From Dyella_A ginsengisoli (GTDB lineage: Bacteria; Pseudomonadota; Gammaproteobacteria; Xanthomonadales; Rhodanobacteraceae): a stretch of 64,000 nucleotides of DNA. Shown one piece after another: positions 1 through 7,045 of the stretch. The stretch spans positions 620,001-684,000 of the forward strand of contig NZ_JADIKM010000001.1 of NCBI RefSeq assembly GCF_044904665.1, written 5' to 3'. A model generated the notes under the pieces. It was not told the origin of the DNA. It saw nothing but the letters and a program-made list of their open reading frames with translations, and ran no database searches. The translations under genes and the position numbers were made by a program. The number at the start of each line of letters is the position of its first letter. Position 1 is the first letter of the stretch.

Positions 1-2423
1 CGCTGGAGCGCTTCTATGCCAGCGTCCGCCAGCGCGCCGAAGGCATCGACAACGCCGTCGGCAAGCAAAAAATCGTGGTGGAGCTGTACGACAAGTTTTT
101 CCGCAACGCCTTCCCCCGAATGACCGAGCGGTTGGGCATTGTCTATACCCCGGTCGAGGTGGTGGACTTCATCCTGCACAGCGTGGCCCACTTGCTCCAG
201 ACCGAGTTCGGCCAGACGCTGGGCAGCAAGGGCGTGCACATCATCGATCCCTTCACTGGTACCGGCACCTTCATCACTCGCCTGCTGGAAAGCGGGCTGA
301 TCACCCCCGAGCAGTTGCCGCAGAAGTACCGCCACGAAATCCACGCCAACGAAATCGTGCTGCTGGCCTACTACATCGCCGCCATCAATATCGAGGCGGT
401 CTATCACAGCATCGTGGGTGGCGACTATCAGCCATTCGAGGGTATCTGCCTTACCGACACCTTCCAGATGTATGAAAAGGACGACCTGGTGGACGCCCTG
501 CTGGCGGACAACAGCGCGCGCCGTAAGCGGCAAAAGAACCTGGATATCCGGGTAATCATCGGCAACCCGCCGTATTCCGCGGGGCAGAACAGTGCCAACG
601 ACAACAACCAAAATGTTGCCTATCCCCACCTGGATGAACGCATCCGCAGCACGTACGCCGCCCGCTCCAAAGCCACCCTGAAAAATGCTCTATACGACAG
701 CTACATCCGCGCCATCCGCTGGGCTTCTGACCGTGTGGGTGACAGCGGCGTGATCGGCTTCGTGACCAATGCGGGCTGGCTGGACGCCAACACCGCAGAC
801 GGCCTGCGCAAGACGTTGGCCGAGGAATTTTCCAGCATCTACGTGTTCCATCTGCGAGGGAATCAGCGCACATCCGGTGAGCTTTCCCGCAAGGAAGGCG
901 GCAAGATTTTCGGCAGCGGCAGCCGCGCCCCCATCGCTATCTCGCTGCTGGTCAAGAACCCCACAGCCACCGAGCACGGCCGCATCTATTTCCACGACAT
1001 CGGCGACTACCTGAGCCGCGAGGAAAAGCTGGAAAAAATCACTGCCTACAGGAGCGTGACCGGTATCTCCGAAGTGGAGCAATGGACGACCATCGAGCCA
1101 GACGCCCACGGCGACTGGCTAAGCCAGCGCGACCAAGGTTTTGCAGAATTCATCTCGCTTGGTGACAAGAAGGGCGACGGCCCGCGCCTCTTCGAAAACT
1201 ATTCAAATGGAGTGAAAACCAATCGCGACGCATGGGCGTACAACGCAAGCAAAACCGCCGTGTTGGCCAACATGGATCGGATGATTGCGTTCTACAATGA
1301 CGAGGTTGATCGATTTAGCTCCAGCAATTTTTCTCACTTGAGCGGCAGTGAGCGCGAGGACGCCGTCAACGCATTTATCGATACCGACGCCAAAAAAATC
1401 AGCTGGGACTATGCCCAGAAAATAGGCGTCGCGCGTGGCCGAAAAGCGAATTCCAGTAGCGCCGCAGTTCGGCAGAGTCTGTATCGACCTTTCACTAAGC
1501 AGTGGCTTTACTTCGATCATTTTTTCAACAACCGCTTATACCAAATGCCTCGTATCTTCCCGGACGCGCAGGCAAAGAACCGCGTCATTTGGGTCGTTGG
1601 AATTGGGGCTACTGTGGATTTCGCTTGTTTCATCAGCGATAGCCTGCCCGACCTCCAGGGGCCCGCTAAGGTGCAGTGTTTTCCGCTCTATTTGTACGAC
1701 GGCGATGCAGACACGGGTGGCGGTGACGCCGCAACTACGGACATGTTCGCCGCGCATTCGGTAGCAACCCACGAGCCTCGGCACCGAGACGCGCTTACCG
1801 ATGAGGGGCTTGCGCATTTCCTCGCTGCCTATCGAAGCGAGGCCATCAGCAAGGAAGACGTTTTCTACTACGTCTACGGCCTGCTGCACTCGCCCGACTA
1901 CCGCGCCCGCTTCGCCGACAACCTCGCTAAGGAGCTGCCGCGCATCCCTTGCGTAAAGGCCTCCACTGACTTCTGGGCATTCTCCCGCGCCGGCCGCGCG
2001 CTCGCCGAGCTGCATCTGGGCTACGAAACCGTCGCCCCCTACCCGGTGAAGGTCGACACCGGCGGCAAGCGCCTCACCGACGCTGGCTACCGCGTCGAGA
2101 AAATGCGCTACGGCAAGAAGGGCAAGGAAAAAGACCTCACCACCCTGCACTACAACGACATCATCACCCTAACCGGCATCCCGCTGGAAGCCTACGACTA
2201 CGTGGTCAACGGCAAGCCTGCGCTGGACTGGGTAGTGGAACGCCAGTGCGTGAAGACCGACAAGGCCAGCGGCATCGTCAACGACGCCAACGACTGGGCC
2301 ATCGAAACCATGGGAAACCCCAAGTACCCCCTGGAGCTGTTCCAGCGCGTGATCACCGTCAGCCTGGAAACCCTCAAGATCGTGAAGGCGCTGCCCGCGC
2401 TTGATATTCGTGAAGGCGGCTGA
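1..2423 (+). CDS. Type ISP restriction-modification enzyme, C-terminal part (5' end outside window)
   Basis: The reading frame is open from base 3, so the gene begins upstream; 806 residues are visible and the GTG at 75 is internal. Seen: an AdoMet-binding motif DPFTGTGTF (about visible residues 82-90) and the adenine-N6 methyltransferase motif NPPYSAG (from base 567), followed by a long target-recognition-like C-terminus ending EGG. Family knowledge: single-chain type ISP enzymes (LlaGI/LlaBIII type) join an Mrr-like nuclease, a superfamily 2 helicase, an N6-adenine methyltransferase and a target-recognition domain in about 1500-1600 residues. The nuclease and helicase would lie left of the window. 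It restricts unmodified foreign DNA and methylates the host. The next gene starts 35 bp downstream, suggesting a shared defence operon. Confident on the methylase part; the ISP class is inferred from spacing and C-terminal length. Confidence 0.85.
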   Translation, partial: LERFYASVRQRAEGIDNAVGKQKIVVELYDKFFRNAFPRMTERLGIVYTPVEVVDFILHSVAHLLQTEFGQTLGSKGVHIIDPFTGTGTFITRLLESGLITPEQLPQKYRHEIHANEIVLLAYYIAAINIEAVYHSIVGGDYQPFEGICLTDTFQMYEKDDLVDALLADNSARRKRQKNLDIRVIIGNPPYSAGQNSANDNNQNVAYPHLDERIRSTYAARSKATLKNALYDSYIRAIRWASDRVGDSGVIGFVTNAGWLDANTADGLRKTLAEEFSSIYVFHLRGNQRTSGELSRKEGGKIFGSGSRAPIAISLLVKNPTATEHGRIYFHDIGDYLSREEKLEKITAYRSVTGISEVEQWTTIEPDAHGDWLSQRDQGFAEFISLGDKKGDGPRLFENYSNGVKTNRDAWAYNASKTAVLANMDRMIAFYNDEVDRFSSSNFSHLSGSEREDAVNAFIDTDAKKISWDYAQKIGVARGRKANSSSAAVRQSLYRPFTKQWLYFDHFFNNRLYQMPRIFPDAQAKNRVIWVVGIGATVDFACFISDSLPDLQGPAKVQCFPLYLYDGDADTGGGDAATTDMFAAHSVATHEPRHRDALTDEGLAHFLAAYRSEAISKEDVFYYVYGLLHSPDYRARFADNLAKELPRIPCVKASTDFWAFSRAGRALAELHLGYETVAPYPVKVDTGGKRLTDAGYRVEKMRYGKKGKEKDLTTLHYNDIITLTGIPLEAYDYVVNGKPALDWVVERQCVKTDKASGIVNDANDWAIETMGNPKYPLELFQRVITVSLETLKIVKALPALDIREGG

Positions 2424-2458
2424 GACAGACACCCGAAGTACACCAGCAAGGATTTGCG

Positions 2459-4534
2459 ATGCAACCCAACAAAACGACCGTGATTGGGCTGTTCAACGCT
2501 CAGTTCCAGTACCAGATTCCCATCTTCCAGCGCGGCTATGTCTGGACGCTCGAAAAGCAGGTTGGTCCGTTGTGGTTGGACATCCAAGACCGCGCCGAGG
2601 AGCTCACTGCGCGGAGAGCGCTGGAAGCTGGCGGAACCAGTACCGTGAGCATGCAGCCATTCCAGAAGCATTTCCTAGGGTCGATCGTCATGGCTCCGGT
2701 CCGACATACGTTCGGCCGTGTTCCTGCCTACGAGGTCATCGATGGCCAGCAGCGCTCCACGACCTTGCAACTGCTGCTTCTGGCCTTTCGGCATGCCGCG
2801 TTGAAGCTCGATCAAAGTCCCATCCCGCAGATGCTCGCGGGCCTGACGCGAAACATGGGGCCCTACAGCCAGCCGGAAGATCACTACAAGGTGTGGCCAA
2901 CTCAGGCGGGGCAGGACGAGATCCGGCGGCTGAGTGACGAGCAGCTCACGGTTGAGGCGTTGTGCAGTGCCTATCCGGCACGAGAGGGTCGCCGAAAGAT
3001 CGAACGCCCCTTGATGGTGCAGACCTTCCTTTATCTCTGCCACGCCTGCCTGGCATACATGCGGGGCATGGATCTGAGCGATGCGGTCGATCCGGCGCAC
3101 GACCGCACGCACAGTGACGCGCTTGTTGCAGAGATACGAAGCCACAACGAGGTGCCTCCGTTAGGCACCGAACGGCCTTTGGATGCCGGGCGGGCGGAAA
3201 CGTTGTTCATGGTGCTTTCGGAGCACATTCAGATAATGACGCTCGCGCTGGAGGCCGAGGACGACCCACAGGTCATTTTCGAGACGCTGAATGCCCGTGG
3301 CGAACCGCTGCTGGCGTCCGATCTGGTGCGCAACTTTGTGTTTCTTGAAGCCGCGCGAAGCCAGAGGCCCGTGCAAGAGCTCTACCAGAAGTTCTGGAGC
3401 TCGTTCGACTTGGATGCCGGCCCCAAGGGTGTGTCCGCGAACCGCTATTGGCGGGAGCGGGAGCGCCAGGGGCGCTTGACGTACCCGCGCATCGATCTCT
3501 TTTTCTTCAACTACACGATCCTGCGAAGCGAGGAGGTCACACTTGCCAGTCATGTTTTCCAAGCGTTCAAGGCGTGGTGGCAGGAAGGCCCGCGTGATCT
3601 GGAAAGGGAACTGGCACGCATCGTGGCGTCGAGTCACCATTTCAAGCAGCTGATTTCACCGGAAGGAACCGGCTACCTGGCCGAGTTCGCCCGCCTTGTT
3701 CGTTCGCTGGACGTCGGAACGGTCACCCCTGTGTACCTGGCGCTGCGGGAGCGCTTGGCAGATGACAGCGAGGAACTCAAGCAAGCGCTGGGTGATCTGG
3801 CCTCCTATTTGACACGGCGCGCCGTGTGCGGGTTGACCACGAAGGGTTACAACCGGTTCTTCCTACGTGTGCTCCATGCCGTGACCCAAGCCGCTCAAGC
3901 ACCTCACATTGCTCTACGTAATGCGCTGTTGAGTGCGAGCGCACCGAGCGAGGTCTGGCCTGAGGATGAAGCATTCAAGGAAAAGTGGCTCCATCGTCCG
4001 GTGTACACCGAGCTGAAGCCGGGCAAGACCTGCGCCGTCTTGCGCGCACTGGAGTACGCCGCCAGGGGCAAGCTGCAGGGCAGCAACCACGTTCCTGTCC
4101 AGGCTGACCTCACCGTTGAGCACGTAATGCCTCAGAGCTGGGAAAAGCTCCCGTACTGGCAGACCCCAGACATGACCGATGAGCAGCGATCGCTGCGCGG
4201 AACCGCGATCCACTGCTTCGGAAACCTGACGGTGTTGACGCAACCGTTGAACAGCTCCGTCAGCAATGGCCCATTTCCGGACCCCGAGGTTCCGGTCGAG
4301 GGTGAGAAGCTGGGGAAGCGGTCCAGGCTAGGCCAGAGCGCGTTGCTGCTCAATACCTACTTCCAGAGGGCGGAATTGAGTGTCTGGAACGAGGGTGCCA
4401 TGAAGACACGAGCCATGGCGCTCTTCGATGCGGCGCTGCTGGTGTGGAAGAGGCCCGCCGACGTGTCGGTCCAGCCGGCTACGGTTGCGCAAGCGCTCTA
4501 CGGACATCGGTTGGAGCGTGCCGTTGAAGCATGA
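2459..4534 (+). CDS. DUF262/DUF1524 (GmrSD-like) protein, putative type IV restriction/defence factor
   Basis: A 691-residue protein. The N-terminus has DUF262 features: PIFQRGYVW near residues 22-30 and D95-G-Q-Q-R followed by S-T-T, the ParB/Srx-like nucleotide-binding core. The C-terminal part has a DUF1524 HNH-like nuclease signature, VEHVMPQSW with His555, then a conserved FGNLT motif about 30 residues later. Family knowledge: GmrS (DUF262) and GmrD (DUF1524) form NTP-dependent type IV enzymes that cut modified phage DNA, and fused single chains are common in defence islands. It lies 35 bp after the type ISP gene in the same direction, which supports a defence role. The ATG at 2459 is the only start consistent with the DUF262 N-terminus. 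Its actual substrate cannot be read from sequence. Confidence 0.85.
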   Translation: MQPNKTTVIGLFNAQFQYQIPIFQRGYVWTLEKQVGPLWLDIQDRAEELTARRALEAGGTSTVSMQPFQKHFLGSIVMAPVRHTFGRVPAYEVIDGQQRSTTLQLLLLAFRHAALKLDQSPIPQMLAGLTRNMGPYSQPEDHYKVWPTQAGQDEIRRLSDEQLTVEALCSAYPAREGRRKIERPLMVQTFLYLCHACLAYMRGMDLSDAVDPAHDRTHSDALVAEIRSHNEVPPLGTERPLDAGRAETLFMVLSEHIQIMTLALEAEDDPQVIFETLNARGEPLLASDLVRNFVFLEAARSQRPVQELYQKFWSSFDLDAGPKGVSANRYWRERERQGRLTYPRIDLFFFNYTILRSEEVTLASHVFQAFKAWWQEGPRDLERELARIVASSHHFKQLISPEGTGYLAEFARLVRSLDVGTVTPVYLALRERLADDSEELKQALGDLASYLTRRAVCGLTTKGYNRFFLRVLHAVTQAAQAPHIALRNALLSASAPSEVWPEDEAFKEKWLHRPVYTELKPGKTCAVLRALEYAARGKLQGSNHVPVQADLTVEHVMPQSWEKLPYWQTPDMTDEQRSLRGTAIHCFGNLTVLTQPLNSSVSNGPFPDPEVPVEGEKLGKRSRLGQSALLLNTYFQRAELSVWNEGAMKTRAMALFDAALLVWKRPADVSVQPATVAQALYGHRLERAVEA

Positions 4535-4702
4535 CCGGCATGCTGCCTTCATGAGTGCTCCTCGTACGAGGGCGCGTGCTATGTCAGCAGCAAAAAGTAA
4601 ATTTTTACCCACTGTGCACTACGTATATGAAGGGCGGTACCAGTTACATCGTTTCAAGAAGAGGCGGTTGAGTGAATCCAAGCCATCCGTATAGGGGGGA
4701 AT

Positions 4703-4738
4703 TGGGGATGCGCACTTACCGTTTCTCCTAGAACACGT
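4703..4738 (-). other. oriT: oriT-like site of the RSF1010/R1162 (MOBQ) type
   Basis: Read on the minus strand, an imperfect inverted repeat (arms 4730-4737 and 4720-4726, 7 pairs with one bulged base, 3-nt loop) is followed directly by GGTAAGTGCGC (4721 down to 4711 region) and a C-rich run. From memory, the RSF1010/R1162 oriT has the same layout: an inverted repeat containing GAGAAACCGG, then a TAARTGCGC core where MobA nicks. The site lies 90 bp upstream of a MobA-like relaxase gene, as expected for a cognate pair. The assignment rests on motif resemblance; nicking is not shown. Confidence 0.7.
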
Positions 4739-4771
4739 CCGTGTAGGCTGAAAGCCACCCTTCAAAAGCGA

Positions 4772-4799
4772 CCGACGAGATCCCTCGTCGGTTTTTTTT
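4772..4799 (+). terminator. Rho-independent terminator upstream of the relaxase gene
   Basis: A perfect 8-bp stem (4772-4779 with 4784-4791, CCGACGAG/CTCGTCGG), a 4-nt loop and eight T residues (4792-4799). It ends 27 bp before the relaxase start codon. It therefore either terminates the upstream defence transcript or a short RNA, or attenuates the relaxase gene. Confidence 0.85.
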
Positions 4800-4826
4800 G
4801 CACAGAAAAGAAAGGGTAGTGCACAG

Positions 4827-5567
4827 ATGGCTAGTTATCACTTTGAGATCAACAGCGGCAAGAAGGGCTCGGTGCTCGAGCATGCGAGATACATCACGCG
4901 GGAAGGCAAGTTCAGTGACTACGAAGATCTGGTCGACACCGGATACGGCAACTTGCCGCGGTGGGCAGGGGGCGACCCGATCGAGTTCTGGCGGGCGGCC
5001 GAAAAGTACGAACGCGAGAATGGGTCGGTCTATCGCGAATACGAAATCGCGCTTCCCGTTGAGCTGGATCGGGAGCAACAACAGGAACTCGCGAGACGCA
5101 CGGTGAAGCGCGTCGTCGGCCCGAAACCCTACCTCTACGCAATCCATGAGCCCGTGGGGAAACTCGGCGGAATGAACAATCCGCACATGCACTTGATGTT
5201 CTCCGACAGGCTGCCGGATGGCATCGATCGATCTCCGCAGCAGACCTTTGCCCGTCACAACCCCCAGCATCCAGAACGGGGCGGCTGCAAGAAGGACAGT
5301 GGTGGAAAGAACCGCATGGAGCTGCGAGATGCGGCACGTGCTCAGCGTAGGCTCATCGCCGAGATCCAGAACGAAATGCTCGCGGAGGTAGGCGCAAGCG
5401 CGCGGGTCGATCACCGAAGCTACAAGGAACGGGGCATTGCGGTGATGCCTGAGCGGCACCTGGGTGCCGCGCGAGTTAAGCACATGTCCGAGAAGGAACG
5501 GCACGAGTATGTTGCCGGCCGAAACGGCAGAGCTGAAGCCAAAAGCGGTCAGGCGGGCCGTCTTTGA
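4827..5567 (+). CDS. mobA: MobA/MobL-family relaxase (MOBQ), relaxase domain only
   Basis: A 246-residue HUH relaxase that would nick oriT, bind the 5' end covalently and lead strand transfer. Seen: the N-terminal segment ARYITREGK places a candidate catalytic Tyr at residue 22, matching the ADYIQREGK segment around Tyr25 of RSF1010 MobA. The metal-binding histidines follow as AIHEP (His107) and NPHMHLMFS (His120, His122). The downstream segment with the pattern RIDH-RSYKERGI and HLG also resembles MobA. RSF1010 MobA is about 700 residues because of a C-terminal primase; this protein stops after the relaxase domain. No MobB or MobC homologue is visible. Start ATG 4827 is preceded by a weak purine-rich GAAAGGG. 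It sits between an oriT-like site and an IS element. Confidence 0.88.
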   Translation: MASYHFEINSGKKGSVLEHARYITREGKFSDYEDLVDTGYGNLPRWAGGDPIEFWRAAEKYERENGSVYREYEIALPVELDREQQQELARRTVKRVVGPKPYLYAIHEPVGKLGGMNNPHMHLMFSDRLPDGIDRSPQQTFARHNPQHPERGGCKKDSGGKNRMELRDAARAQRRLIAEIQNEMLAEVGASARVDHRSYKERGIAVMPERHLGAARVKHMSEKERHEYVAGRNGRAEAKSGQAGRL

Positions 5568-5720
5568 GGCTGTCTGCAGGGCAGTAGGGCAGACGGTTCA
5601 CGGGCTGGGCTCTTGCGCCGGCGAGGCTTAAGGCCGCCCCAGGGCTGATGTAAGCGCTTGGTTGGTGCCGCGCTTCTTCACCAGGGGGTACGGGTTGATC
5701 TGCCTCTCGGCACGGGTAAT

Positions 5721-5757
5721 CGATTCACGCGATTCGGTCGCGTGAATCGCAGCTTTT
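5721..5757 (+). terminator. Strong hairpin with T-run, probable terminator after the relaxase gene
   Basis: A 12-bp perfect stem (5721-5732 with 5738-5749), a 5-nt loop (TTCGG) and a T-run at 5753-5757. It is 154 bp beyond the relaxase stop codon and before the IS left end. Confidence 0.6.
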
Positions 5758-5778
5758 TCGGGATCCGCCGCACCAGGG

Positions 5779-5822
5779 AATCCGTAAGCTCCCCCGCTAG
5801 GCAGACATCTCGAAAGTAGAAC
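5779..5822 (+). repeat. IS left terminal inverted repeat with flanking AATC target duplication
   Basis: The 4-bp direct repeat AATC at 5779-5782 is followed by a 40-bp inverted repeat (5783-5822) starting CGTAAGCTCCCCC. It matches the right end at 34 of 40 positions by hand count. Confidence 0.88.
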
Positions 5823-5854
5823 TTTCTGGCATCGTTCCCGAGCCAGGAGGTTCC

Positions 5855-6121
5855 ATGAAGAAGTCGAAGTTCACCGAGACGCAGATCGTCTCGATCCTCA
5901 AGCAGGCCGACGCCGGGGTGCCCATCAAGGACATCTGTCGGCAGGCCGGCATCAGCGTGCCGACCTACTACCAGTGGAAGAGCAAGTACGGCGGCATGGA
6001 GGCTTCCGACCTCAAGCGCGTCAAGGAGCTGGAGGCCGAGAATGCCCGGCTGAAGCGGATGTATGCCGAGCTGGCGCTGGACAACGCGGCGATGAAGGAC
6101 CTGATCGCAAAAAAACTGTAG
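5855..6121 (+). CDS. IS3-family transposase OrfA (HTH, leucine zipper)
   Basis: An 88-residue OrfA. It has an N-terminal helix-turn-helix (KFTETQIVSIL, then ISVPTYYQWK) that binds the IS ends and a C-terminal heptad-rich coiled coil from about residue 48 (LKRVKELEAENARLK) for multimerisation. An AGGAGG ribosome-binding site lies 6 bases before ATG 5855. The frame ends at TAG 6119-6121, just after the slippery run of seven A residues at 6109-6115. It can therefore act alone as an inhibitor or be fused to OrfB by frameshifting. Sequence wording (KFTETQIVSILKQADAG) is that of IS407-group elements. Confidence 0.9.
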   Translation: MKKSKFTETQIVSILKQADAGVPIKDICRQAGISVPTYYQWKSKYGGMEASDLKRVKELEAENARLKRMYAELALDNAAMKDLIAKKL

Positions 6122-6969
6122 GACCGGCGAGCAAGCGCGAGGCAGTGCGGTACCTGGTCGAGGTGCACGCGCGGCCGCTACGCCGGTCCTGCGAGTGCGT
6201 CGGACTGTCACGTGCCGCGTACTACCGCCCGCCGCTGGATTGGACGGTGCGCGATGCCGAGCTCATCGCTGCGTTGGCCCGTCTGGTCGAGGATCGGCCG
6301 AGCCGTGGCTTCTGGAAGTGCTGTGCCCAGCTGCGCAAGGCGCGGCCGGACTGGAACCCCAAACGGATCTATCGGGTGTACAAGGCCATGAAGCTCAACC
6401 TCCGGCGAGCCGCCCGACGCCGCCTGCCCAAGCGTGAGCGCGTAGCGCTGTACGTGCCGCGGCTGCCCGATACGGTGTGGTCGATCGATTTCATGAGCGA
6501 CGCACTGGCCTGCGGTCGTCGTTTCCGCACGTTCAACGTGGTCGACGACTTCAACCGCGAGGCGCTGCACATCGAGGTCGACACGTCGATCACCTCGGCG
6601 CGGCTGGTGCGCATCTTCGAACAGATCAAACGCGACCACGGCTTGCCGCAAGTGCTGCGCTCGGACAATGGGCCGGAGTTCCTGGGCGAGGCATTTACCC
6701 AATGGGCCAAGACCAGCGGCGTGGCCATCCAGTACATCCAGCCCGGCAAGCCCAACCAGAATGCCTACATCGAACGCTTCAACCGCACCTTCCGAGAGGA
6801 GGTGCTCGACCAACACCTGTTCGCCCGACTGGAGGATGTGCGTGAAGCCGCTTACTGGTGGATGCTCGACTACAACGAGCAACGCCCCCACGAATCACTC
6901 GGCGACCTGACACCCGCCGAATACCGTCAACAAGCCGCCAGCGGTTCTACTTTTGAAGTGTCTGCTTGA
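6115..6969 (+). CDS. IS3-family transposase OrfB (DDE integrase), made by -1 frameshift from OrfA
   Basis: The catalytic half of the transposase. It follows orfA in the -1 frame, which stays open from well before the overlap to TGA 6967-6969. Seen: an HTH_21-like N-terminal region, then the rve DDE core with Asp in WSIDFMSD, Asp in SDNGPEF and Glu in NAYIERFNR, the DD(35)E pattern of IS3. The A-rich heptamer at 6110-6116 is the classic IS3 slip site, so the coordinates given are those of the frameshifted part. No disabling mutation is visible; the C-terminus ends inside the right inverted repeat. Confidence 0.9.
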   Translation, partial: TVGPASKREAVRYLVEVHARPLRRSCECVGLSRAAYYRPPLDWTVRDAELIAALARLVEDRPSRGFWKCCAQLRKARPDWNPKRIYRVYKAMKLNLRRAARRRLPKRERVALYVPRLPDTVWSIDFMSDALACGRRFRTFNVVDDFNREALHIEVDTSITSARLVRIFEQIKRDHGLPQVLRSDNGPEFLGEAFTQWAKTSGVAIQYIQPGKPNQNAYIERFNRTFREEVLDQHLFARLEDVREAAYWWMLDYNEQRPHESLGDLTPAEYRQQAASGSTFEVSA

Positions 6970-6987
6970 CGGGGGAGCTTACGAATC
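6944..6987 (-). repeat. IS right terminal inverted repeat with AATC target duplication
   Basis: 6944-6983 is the inverted counterpart of 5783-5822. The duplicated AATC follows at 6984-6987. Confidence 0.88.
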
Positions 6988-7045
6988 CGCCAACGGTCTC
7001 CGGGGTCAGGCCGGCCGAACGACCGGCCTGCCCCCGAGCTTTCTG

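Larger units (their letters stand above)
5783..6983 (+). mobile_element. Complete IS3-family insertion sequence (IS407-like group), 1201 bp
   Basis: The ends are defined by 40-bp imperfect inverted repeats (5783-5822 and 6944-6983) and a 4-bp direct repeat AATC on both sides (5779-5782 and 6984-6987). The element carries two overlapping frames, orfA and orfB, joined by a probable -1 frameshift at A6C (6110-6116). The orfA sequence, about 1.2 kb length and 4-bp duplication fit the IS407 group. Both frames look intact and the duplication is perfect, so the insertion appears recent and possibly active. Confidence 0.92.

Noticed and set aside
4428..4694. Plus-strand 88-codon frame across the end of the DUF262/DUF1524 gene.
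   Set aside because: Mostly a shadow of the upstream gene, with no ribosome-binding site and no homology signal; the oriT-like site just beyond is a better explanation of the region.
5568..7045. If the IS is removed, about 68 codons stay open on the minus strand after the DUF3987 stop codon, ending near 5630, as if an IS had split a small gene.
   Set aside because: There is no start codon in that stretch, it directly follows a stop, and open frames of this length are common in high-GC DNA; a strong terminator hairpin also lies inside it.
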